In this document: piece after piece, positions 1 through 6,099 of the stretch
How positions within the stretch are numbered: position 1 is the first letter of the stretch
How the letters are laid out: the number at the start of each line of letters is the position of its first letter
From: Euryarchaeota archaeon UBA4
GTDB taxonomy: Archaea; Thermoplasmatota; Poseidoniia; Poseidoniales; Thalassarchaeaceae
NCBI GenBank assembly: GCA_002497985.1
Contig: DAFQ01000035.1
Coordinates: 5,033-13,473, forward strand
DNA length: 8,441 nt
Direction: 5' to 3'
Made by a program: the position numbers and the translations under genes
Notes under the pieces: generated by a model
What the model was told of the DNA's origin: nothing
The model's input: the letters and a program-made list of their open reading frames with translations, nothing else
The model's database searches: none

Positions 1-2144
1 TCCATCGTCTGCAATAGGTAAAGTATGCCCAGAATTCCTGAGAAGAGGGCTGCTCCGCTTCCAATTACGAGTAGCCACGGCCTGTCCCTGAAGGAACATG
101 TGACCCATCCCAGGGCAAAGGTGAATCCGATAATGTAGAACATTGGTTGGAAGCCGCTCGGATCGAAAAGCAGACCCATTCCGGGCCACATGTAGAAAGG
201 CAGTGGGATTAGGAATGCTGTGAATAGCATTTGCAATGACGCGGACGTTATTGGAAGGCTGTCACGACCTCTGAATAAATTCATGACGACTTGCACGCCG
301 AAGGCTAGGAACAGGATTCCCGGCCCGTAGACGAAACCCTTCCAGCCCAAAGCTGCTGTTGCGAATGAAATTCCGGATAGGGTGGCATTTGCCATGACTG
401 TTGGGTTTACTGCCCACATCTCCCTTATTCCGGCGAACAGGTACAGGGGGTTTCTACTGGGCTTCCCAAACAGCCTGTCGGAACCTAGTCCCTCCATCGC
501 CTTGACCCAGAAATAGAATGCCATTGAAATGAATAGCAATGCGAAAGAGTCGTGGTCTGCTAGAGCGAATGTGGAATGCCCTATGTGACCTGGCATTAGA
601 GCGATCAACCATGCAGTGAAGATTCCTGCTAGATTGCTATGGACCCTCCTTGCAGTTGCAGCAAGAGGGAGGACTATCAGAGCACCGTAGATTGCTGGCA
701 ATGAAGCGACGCTCCACCATACCATATCGGAGGAAGATTCTGCGCCTGTGATCCATGAAAGGCCGATTCCGCCTAGAGCTAGTGACCACGAGAATAGTGG
801 GGGTCTTGGATTGATTGACCCCATCGGGTAAGCCCTATCGGCATCGAAGATGTAGTGACTCCTTTCCGCCACTACGTAATCGATTACCCTCTTCATGTAC
901 CAAGGGTCGGAACCTCCGGTCATGTCCCATAACTGGGTACCTGATGCGTTCATCGCTGGTAGAACGTTCCAACCGGTCCTGACTGCCAGGGCGACAAATA
1001 AAGCGAGCCCGACCAAGATGCCGTAGTGATTCCTGTTCCACCAGACCCTGAGTTTGCTGTTCTCCCTGCGGGGCGCGGTATCTCCGAAATATCCCCTAGA
1101 GGAGAAGATCACGGCAGCTACGTTTAGCCAGAATATCAGGAAGACCCACGCTACACCCGATAGCCCGTCGTCTGAAGAAAGTGTGTTTCCGAGGAAGTCA
1201 CTGCCTATCTCGACCATTCTTGCTAGTGTATAGAGTACCCAGTTTACGGCCACTAATGCGCCCACAACCTGCCATCCTTCTGCTCTACAGAAGGCCCAGA
1301 AGGCAATAACGAAAGTACAGAAAAGAGCCCAAACTGAACCCAAATAGACGTGTTCCGTGTATTCAGTTAGACTCTGCAAGTTACCTACCCAAATTAGAGG
1401 GAGTAGCTGAATGGCCAGAATTAGCGACATTATGCCCAATGTGTTCAACGATGAGTTGTCCGACTTGTCGAAAACGGGGAGATCCCCGAATAAGGAACTC
1501 TCGCCAGGATTATCCAGAGTCCCTCTCATTACAACGGCCAATATTGCACCAAGGGCCGTCGCTGAGGCCCAGAATGCGAATAGTATCGAGGCTGTTGATG
1601 ATCTAGCCGCATCGATCAGCTCGGCTTCAGAGCCAGCCCATGCTGATGAGTCCAGTTGGGTATGTGCTGCATGGGAAACTGCCAGATGAAATCCAACTAC
1701 AACTGCCAGAAGGAGGTTTGCCTCCTCGTTCCTATTTGAGTAAGTTAGGAATAGGGTTGAAATGGCCATAAACACAAGTGTGGAGATGGTCATGTTGTCA
1801 ATCGTCTCGGATATCGACGGAAGGAGAAGTGGGATCGCCAGCAATGCCAGGAACGACAGCATGAAAATTCCAAATCTGTAGTCGATTGGCCCCTCTGATT
1901 TCGAATAGGAGTCATCGAACTCGCCGGATGAAGAAGATGCTGCAGCGACCCTTCCAAGCGCAGCTCCAAAGGAGGCTGCGAGAGGGAGGGTCAGGATTCG
2001 CACGTATCCGTCGTTCTCCATTGCTCCATTTGCGACATAGTCGACTCCGAGAAACAGCACCATTATGGTGGCAAAAACCACCGTCACAGGTGCCAGTCCC
2101 ATCAAAGGAATCCCGACTCTTGCCGCGTCTTCTTTTCCGTTCAT
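1..2144 (-). CDS. aglB: AglB/STT3-family oligosaccharyltransferase catalytic subunit with long N-terminal membrane extension (3' end outside window)
   Basis: Catalytic subunit of N-glycosylation, which moves a lipid-linked glycan onto Asn of N-X-S/T sequons on the outer face of the membrane. The frame is open for 714 codons and runs off the window. The catalytic part is recognised from residue about 373: a membrane helix (about 374-393), then the first outer loop with SDPWYMKR (D413 as the expected metal-binding Asp), followed by FDADRAYPMG and PRPPLF (residues 433-451), as in archaeal STT3 proteins. A second acidic motif ADHDSF (D530, H531, D532) lies 117 residues after D413, about the spacing I recall for AglB, and is followed by a helix. 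The WWDYG active-site motif would lie beyond the window. Residues 1-372 hold about ten further hydrophobic segments (near 15-35, 48-66, 89-110, 117-135, 141-157, 183-206, 235-255, 265-285, 288-308, 325-345), which I do not recognise. The ATG is the first after an in-frame TGA three codons upstream and has GGTGA six bases before it. Family is fairly sure; the extension's role is unknown. Confidence 0.85.
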   Translation of the reverse strand, partial: MNGKEDAARVGIPLMGLAPVTVVFATIMVLFLGVDYVANGAMENDGYVRILTLPLAASFGAALGRVAAASSSSGEFDDSYSKSEGPIDYRFGIFMLSFLALLAIPLLLPSISETIDNMTISTLVFMAISTLFLTYSNRNEEANLLLAVVVGFHLAVSHAAHTQLDSSAWAGSEAELIDAARSSTASILFAFWASATALGAILAVVMRGTLDNPGESSLFGDLPVFDKSDNSSLNTLGIMSLILAIQLLPLIWVGNLQSLTEYTEHVYLGSVWALFCTFVIAFWAFCRAEGWQVVGALVAVNWVLYTLARMVEIGSDFLGNTLSSDDGLSGVAWVFLIFWLNVAAVIFSSRGYFGDTAPRRENSKLRVWWNRNHYGILVGLALFVALAVRTGWNVLPAMNASGTQLWDMTGGSDPWYMKRVIDYVVAERSHYIFDADRAYPMGSINPRPPLFSWSLALGGIGLSWITGAESSSDMVWWSVASLPAIYGALIVLPLAATARRVHSNLAGIFTAWLIALMPGHIGHSTFALADHDSFALLFISMAFYFWVKAMEGLGSDRLFGKPSRNPLYLFAGIREMWAVNPTVMANATLSGISFATAALGWKGFVYGPGILFLAFGVQVVMNLFRGRDSLPITSASLQMLFTAFLIPLPFYMWPGMGLLFDPSGFQPMFYIIGFTFALGWVTCSFRDRPWLLVIGSGAALFSGILGILYLLQTM

Positions 2145-2150
2145 TGGTAT

Positions 2151-2155
2151 TCACC
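2151..2155 (-). promoter_or_regulatory. Ribosome binding site of the aglB-like gene
   Basis: GGTGA on the minus strand, six bases before the ATG at 2144. It matches the archaeal anti-Shine-Dalgarno end of 16S rRNA and supports this start, which is also the first ATG after the in-frame stop at 2151-2153. Confidence 0.6.
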
Positions 2156-2160
2156 GTCTG

Positions 2161-2173
2161 CTTCAGCCTGAAG
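2161..2173 (-). other. Small inverted repeat in the predicted leader of the aglB-like gene
   Basis: CTTCAGGCTGAAG on the minus strand, with 5-base arms and a 3-base loop. It falls inside the predicted leader, six bases upstream of the GGTGA ribosome binding site (2151-2155). An overlapping AGCC-TTCA-GGCT pairing (2165-2176) offers an alternative fold. The arms are short and it could be chance. Confidence 0.3.
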
Positions 2174-2201
2174 GCTAGCGTCGCCGCGATTTTACATCCT
2201 G

Positions 2202-2221
2202 TTATAACCGTTCTTAGAACG
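2202..2221 (-). promoter_or_regulatory. TATA box with adjoining 13-base palindrome, promoter of the aglB-like gene
   Basis: The minus strand reads CGTTCTAAGAACG (2209-2221), then G, then TTATAA (2202-2207). The TATA element predicts transcription starting near 2178 and a leader of about 34 bases. The perfect 6+1+6 palindrome sits where the BRE would be, so a factor bound there could block or recruit TFB. The role is inferred; the sequence symmetry is directly visible. Confidence 0.5.
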
Positions 2222-2252
2222 ACTGTTAATTCATCTGACGAAAACGGCGATT

Positions 2253-3515
2253 TTAGCGCTCTAGGGCCCTATGTCCTATGTCGGACCTATAGTGCGAACC
2301 TTCCAAATGTATGCCTCCGATAATTTCGTATGCAGTTGATGATGCTTCCCGTAGGGAAGGGGCGATGCCAGTAGCGGCGAGAACCCTGCCTCCAGACGAA
2401 ACTAATTCACCCTCTCTCAGATCGGTTCCTGCATAGTGTACAATTCCACATATTTCACCCTCCTCGATAGAGGTCTCGCTACCTGAAATTACCCCCCCAG
2501 TAATGGGCGATTCTGGGTATCCGTTTGATGCCAAAACCACGGTAGCTGCAGACATTCTGGAAAATAGTGGTTCTATGGAGCCGAGGCTTCCCTCTGCTGC
2601 TGCCAAAAGTAGCTCTCCCAGATCGCTATCGATCAAGGGTATGGTGACTTGAGTTTCCGGATCTCCGAACCTAACGTTGAATTCTATCACACTCGGGGCT
2701 CCATCATCGTCCACCATTAGTCCGACATAGAGGCACCCCCTGTACGGATTTTCCTGATTCCTCAGGTGATGGTGCATCGGGCCGACCACCTCGTCCACCA
2801 CCCTCCTCATCACTGATGGAGTTACAACCGGGGCAGGTGCATAAGCGCCCATTCCCCCGGTGTTTGGCCCCTCATCGCCATCGAAGGCCCTCTTGTGATC
2901 CTGACTAGGGGGGAGGCATACAAAGCTAGTCTCATCCATCACGACCAGTACAGACGCCTCTTCCCCTTCGAGATGCTCCTCCAATAACACCATTCCATCG
3001 ACACCTATGGCATGGGAAATCGCATCCTCGGCGACCTTTCTGTCCGAAGTAACGGTGACTCCCTTTCCCCCTGCTAGGACGTTCCTCTTGACTACCCAGG
3101 GCGGACTGAAAGAGTCCACAGTAGATGATATCTCATTAGGGTCTTCTATTACTCTGAACCTTCCAGTGGGGATTCCTAAATCGAACATGACGTTCTTAGC
3201 GTGCAGCTTTGAGCCCTCTAACTTCGCCCCTTCAGAATGGGGCCCGAAGCAAGGAATCCCGTTTTCCCTCAAAATGTCAGCTAAACCGAGCACCAAGGGG
3301 GCCTCGGGGCCAACTACTACCAAATCCACCCCTTTTTCCCTAGCCAAGGAAACTAGCCCTTCAATGTCGCTTGATCCAACTTCATGATTGGTCCCGAGCA
3401 GTGCAGTTCCTGCATTGCCCGGTGCAGAATGTAGCGATTCGACCGACGGACTGTTAGAAAGGCCCATTGCCAGAGCGTGCTCCCTTCCGCCACCCCCTAC
3501 AATCAGGACCCTCAT
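2253..3515 (-). CDS. purD: Phosphoribosylamine-glycine ligase (GAR synthetase)
   Basis: Cytoplasmic enzyme of purine synthesis that joins phosphoribosylamine and glycine using ATP. It has 420 residues, normal for the family. In order: N-domain MRVLIVGGGGREHALA (1-16), VVGPEAPL (67-74), ATP-grasp loop KRNVLAGGKGV (143-153), EEHLEGEEAS (179-188), DHKRAFDGDEGPNTGGMG (206-223), metal and nucleotide binding EFNVRFGDPETQ (278-289), and C-domain NGYPE (331-335), GGRVLAATG (375-383) and YRSDIGHRA (429-437 in the longest reading, 409-417 here). The ATG at 3515 is chosen because MRVLIVGGGGREHA is the usual first residue set. The frame stays open upstream with alternative ATGs at 3524 and 3536. One oddity: the loop usually reads close to KADGLAAGKGV, and here Asp-Gly is replaced by Asn-Val. 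The start lies 56 bases after the carS stop, so co-transcription is possible, but a TATA-like box is present too. Confidence 0.97.
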   Translation of the reverse strand: MRVLIVGGGGREHALAMGLSNSPSVESLHSAPGNAGTALLGTNHEVGSSDIEGLVSLAREKGVDLVVVGPEAPLVLGLADILRENGIPCFGPHSEGAKLEGSKLHAKNVMFDLGIPTGRFRVIEDPNEISSTVDSFSPPWVVKRNVLAGGKGVTVTSDRKVAEDAISHAIGVDGMVLLEEHLEGEEASVLVVMDETSFVCLPPSQDHKRAFDGDEGPNTGGMGAYAPAPVVTPSVMRRVVDEVVGPMHHHLRNQENPYRGCLYVGLMVDDDGAPSVIEFNVRFGDPETQVTIPLIDSDLGELLLAAAEGSLGSIEPLFSRMSAATVVLASNGYPESPITGGVISGSETSIEEGEICGIVHYAGTDLREGELVSSGGRVLAATGIAPSLREASSTAYEIIGGIHLEGSHYRSDIGHRALER

Positions 3516-3547
3516 GCCCACCATGCACGTGCGCATAGACGATAGGG

Positions 3548-3558
3548 CATAATGTATG
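3548..3558 (-). promoter_or_regulatory. TATA-like box upstream of purD
   Basis: CATACATTATG on the minus strand, inside the gap between carS and purD. A start about 26 bases downstream would fall near 3526, almost at the ATG at 3524 and 11 bases before the preferred ATG at 3515. It suggests a leaderless or very short-leader purD transcript. Sequence match only. Confidence 0.35.
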
Positions 3559-3571
3559 CTGAGTTGTAAAG

Positions 3572-4261
3572 TCAATATGGGACTGACTTCAAACCTAGTT
3601 TGTACCCAAGGATGTTGGTGGCCCTGTGTATGACTGGAGTGAGTATCAGGAGTGCCAATATCTCATTCATCAAATCGGGGTGGGTGATGATCTGTCCTTC
3701 GAAGAAGGCGAACGCTGCGATAAAAATTGCAACGGCGAAGGTCATGGTATCGAGAATAGGCGCCTGAGAGCTCTCTGAACCTTCCCTTTTGTGACCCTTT
3801 CGCCTCTTGAAGAATGAACCAACTGTGTCGCCGGTCATGCATGCAATTCCAAGTACGAATCCCATCGTGAAGGCGGCACCCCACTCGCCGCCAATCCAGA
3901 ACCAGTCATCGGCGGATGCCCAAGATGTTGGGTCGATGAATGGCCGAGAACCGGGTTGCGATCTCCCTCCCCACCATTGGTGAGTAGCCATAGTCAAGAG
4001 GCCGCTGAAAATCGCACCACCAAAGAAGCCATTCCAAGACTTTCCGTCTCCCAATACTCGATAGCCGTCTTCGAGTGTCCTGCCCCCATCAATGATTACG
4101 CTTCTGAACCCCGTCTTTTCGGGGATCCATTTTCCGAAAAGCATCGCCCCGGTATTCGCCAGGTAAAATGGCCCATACATCATTAGAACTGTGATGATAT
4201 TCAGTAAGAAACCCCAAGATGTTTCATCGAATGAACCAGCTAATGTCAGGACTGTGTCCAT
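3572..4261 (-). CDS. carS: CDP-archaeol synthase (CTP:2,3-di-O-geranylgeranyl-sn-glycerol-1-phosphate cytidyltransferase)
   Basis: Integral membrane enzyme that activates the archaeal ether lipid core with CTP, giving CDP-archaeol for polar headgroup attachment. It has 229 residues with five likely membrane helices (about 15-36, 78-94, 128-143, 173-188, 200-216). Family signatures (DUF46/CarS): IIDGGRTLEDGYRVLGDGKS (56-75) followed by WNGFFGG, then GDTVGSFFKRRKG (144-156), the ILD of the final catalytic region (169-171), and the C-terminal HRATNILGYKLGLKSVPY (212-229), close to the family's usual HxxTNxxxYxxGLKxxP ending. It is longer than the usual size of about 175 residues because of a Trp- and Gly-rich loop at 94-128. 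ATG 4261 is chosen because the frame upstream is hydrophilic and lies in the divergent promoter region; no strong ribosome binding site is seen, which suits a leaderless transcript. It is followed by purD on the same strand. Confidence 0.93.
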   Translation of the reverse strand: MDTVLTLAGSFDETSWGFLLNIITVLMMYGPFYLANTGAMLFGKWIPEKTGFRSVIIDGGRTLEDGYRVLGDGKSWNGFFGGAIFSGLLTMATHQWWGGRSQPGSRPFIDPTSWASADDWFWIGGEWGAAFTMGFVLGIACMTGDTVGSFFKRRKGHKREGSESSQAPILDTMTFAVAIFIAAFAFFEGQIITHPDLMNEILALLILTPVIHRATNILGYKLGLKSVPY

Positions 4262-4371
4262 GACTTGTCCACTGGCGATTGATGTATGAGTGATTTGGTG
4301 GGGCTTTTCAATAGGCGTTGTTGGACCATTGCAGGGAAATGATTGATTTGCCTCTGAGGCCCGCTCGCACC
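4262..4371. promoter_or_regulatory. Divergent promoter region between carS and the surface-protein gene
   Basis: 110 bases between two divergent starts. Toward carS, the minus strand has CATACATC about 20-27 bases before the ATG, a weak TATA-like match. Toward the plus-strand gene, AAATGATTGATTTG (4337-4350) lies about 22-35 bases before the ATG. A perfect palindrome GCCTC-T-GAGGC (4350-4360) sits 11 bases before that ATG. Neither side has a clear ribosome binding site, so both genes may be leaderless. All are weak matches. Confidence 0.35.
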
Positions 4372-6093
4372 ATGAGTGGACGTTCGGCGACGATATTGAC
4401 CTTGATTCTGATAGCATCAGTATGTGTTTCTTGCATCCAAGCTTCCGCTGAGGATGCTGAGTTGGTCATTGACTCCGACGTCACATGGGAATCCAATGAG
4501 GTGATTGATGGGGCGATTAGGATTTCCGACGGAGGGTCGCTGACCATTAGCGGAATCGATGTCAGCGTTGCTTCTGGTTCTTCAATTGTTGTTGATAATG
4601 GGGGATCGCTCATTGTTGAGGATTCCCATATTGCCGCCACTTCCCCACCAACTGGAATCACAAGCTACGGATACTGGGACGAGGGCAAGAGAGGTTCTTT
4701 CAGAGTTCCCTCCGATGGTTTGGATGGTGGATTCTCACTGACAATTCACTCAGTCGGGGGTGCGAGTTACTATGGCAGCCAGGCTTTCGTAGGGGACGCT
4801 GAACCGATTTCAATGAATGGGACAGAGCATACGTTTGATTTCCCAGATACGGTCGAGGGGGAAATCTGGATTGGGCTCATAGGATATGGATTTTCTTCGG
4901 TTTCCATATCTAGTGTGTCCGTAGACACGGGCACCGCACAGTTTGCCATAGATGGGATAGATCTGGACAGTGTGAATATGATGGCTGCGGGAGATCAAGG
5001 ATTCGAAATCAGTATTTCTGGGCACATGGCAATCGATGACTCGGTAATAGAGGGCGGAGGAATTTCCCTAGGGGAATATGGCTCCCTTGATTCAGATGGC
5101 GGAACTTTCGACAGAGTCGGTCCCATCCAAATTTCAAGTGATGGAGCGTCGATCGATCTGTATGGTGAGTCAGTGTTTGTCGATAGCCTCGATGATCACG
5201 ACATCCGGGGGACTCCCCACTGTGATATCAGATGGGCCGACTCAGTGATAGGATCCGGGGATTCAGAGCGAAGCGGGGGGCTAACTGACAGATGGGAGAG
5301 AATGGTCGTTGATCAGAGGCTTACTTTCGATGCCGTTGGAGTTGTTTTCGAAATAGATGGAATGGGGCCTGATGAAGGCACATCATTCCAGTCATTCAGT
5401 GACTCCGAGGGAGTTGGGATTGTAGACGGAGGTGGTGAGAGAACTGTGCAAATTAGATGGTCCGATGGAACTTGGTGGAATGAGTCTGCCATCATCAATA
5501 TAGTATCATACAGAACTGGCTGGAATCCGGAAGGCTCTGGTATTGATGACTATGGGGGCGATTCAATTCCCCTGACATGGAACCAGGAACAGAAGGTCGA
5601 TCAGTTCGTCCCAGATGTCGAATGGGATTCCATTCAAATTGTAGGCGAGGGCGAAGCCTCGACGTCACAATCTGTGGCAGTATTGGCTGAGTTTGCCAAC
5701 AGAGGCAGTGCGGCAGCGAGCTTCTACATCACATGTGACATTGTTGAAACTGGGATGCAGGCCGATATTGGCGGATTTCAGGGAGTGGTGGTTGGCGCGG
5801 GGGAATCCACTGAAATCCAATTTGGTTGGAGAGGAGGGGAGGTAGGAACTTTCAGCATTGATTGTGAGATATTGACTCCAACCCAACTAGTCGATGATGG
5901 CTCTTTTGGCGGTGGTTCGATGACCGCAGGCCCGGTTGTGTGGGTTGAGCCAACAGAGGATGAGGGGCTACCCATGACGCCGATACTCGTAGCGCTGGCA
6001 GTCGGAGTGGGGATTGTATCATTATGGGCCTACAGAAAGGCATCGTCCATTGAAGAGGATCAATTTGAGGATGATGAGTTAGACGAATACTAG
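4372..6093 (+). CDS. Secreted, C-terminally membrane-anchored surface protein with beta-solenoid-like and CARDB-like regions
   Basis: Predicted cell-surface protein of 573 residues; no enzyme motif seen. ATG 4372 is chosen because it gives a compact Sec signal: MSGRS, then a hydrophobic core ILTLILIASVCVSC, with likely cleavage after ASA (about residue 26). The longer frame, open from TTG 4318, would place a charged stretch before it. Residues about 45-92 have repeated GGSLTI/GGSLIVEDS turns typical of right-handed beta-helices. About 110-200 is a different beta-rich block. About 211-277 returns to solenoid-like turns. About 414-527 resembles a CARDB/Ig-like domain (AVLAEFANRGSAAASFYITC, with Cys 455 and 498 as a possible disulfide). 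A single helix follows at about 534-553 (PILVALAVGVGIVSLWAY) with an acidic cytoplasmic tail ending EDDELDEY. Two sequons (N149, N370) could be glycosylated by the AglB-like enzyme. Strongly acidic. It ends six bases from the convergent downstream gene. Architecture is fairly sure; function unknown. Confidence 0.85.
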   Translation: MSGRSATILTLILIASVCVSCIQASAEDAELVIDSDVTWESNEVIDGAIRISDGGSLTISGIDVSVASGSSIVVDNGGSLIVEDSHIAATSPPTGITSYGYWDEGKRGSFRVPSDGLDGGFSLTIHSVGGASYYGSQAFVGDAEPISMNGTEHTFDFPDTVEGEIWIGLIGYGFSSVSISSVSVDTGTAQFAIDGIDLDSVNMMAAGDQGFEISISGHMAIDDSVIEGGGISLGEYGSLDSDGGTFDRVGPIQISSDGASIDLYGESVFVDSLDDHDIRGTPHCDIRWADSVIGSGDSERSGGLTDRWERMVVDQRLTFDAVGVVFEIDGMGPDEGTSFQSFSDSEGVGIVDGGGERTVQIRWSDGTWWNESAIINIVSYRTGWNPEGSGIDDYGGDSIPLTWNQEQKVDQFVPDVEWDSIQIVGEGEASTSQSVAVLAEFANRGSAAASFYITCDIVETGMQADIGGFQGVVVGAGESTEIQFGWRGGEVGTFSIDCEILTPTQLVDDGSFGGGSMTAGPVVWVEPTEDEGLPMTPILVALAVGVGIVSLWAYRKASSIEEDQFEDDELDEY

Positions 6094-6099
6094 TAAAAT

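Noticed and set aside
1411..1689. Plus-strand open frame of 92 codons
   Set aside because: It lies wholly opposite the continuous membrane-protein frame of the aglB-like gene, whose helices are coherent through this stretch, and its own translation has no recognisable features.
1..2144. Alternative reading of the large membrane protein as a GT39/PMT-type mannosyltransferase or other GT-C enzyme
   Set aside because: The SDPWY motif, the yP.G....PPLF run after it and the spacing to ADHD fit STT3/AglB better, though the diagnostic WWDYG motif lies outside the window.
2222..2255. Possible intrinsic terminator after purD (TTTT run on the minus strand)
   Set aside because: Only a four-base T run and no solid stem just before it; too weak to call.
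1886..2323. Plus-strand open frame of 145 codons, Arg-rich, spanning the aglB-like promoter and the purD end
   Set aside because: It covers the antisense of two well-supported genes and their intergenic region, and its Arg/Leu-rich translation is typical of a shadow frame.
3007..3387. Plus-strand open frame of 126 codons
   Set aside because: It is opposite the most conserved part of purD and shows no family motif.
4308..4661. Minus-strand open frame of 117 codons
   Set aside because: It is antisense to the signal peptide and first solenoid part of the surface protein and would overlap the carS upstream region; no supporting ribosome binding site or motif.
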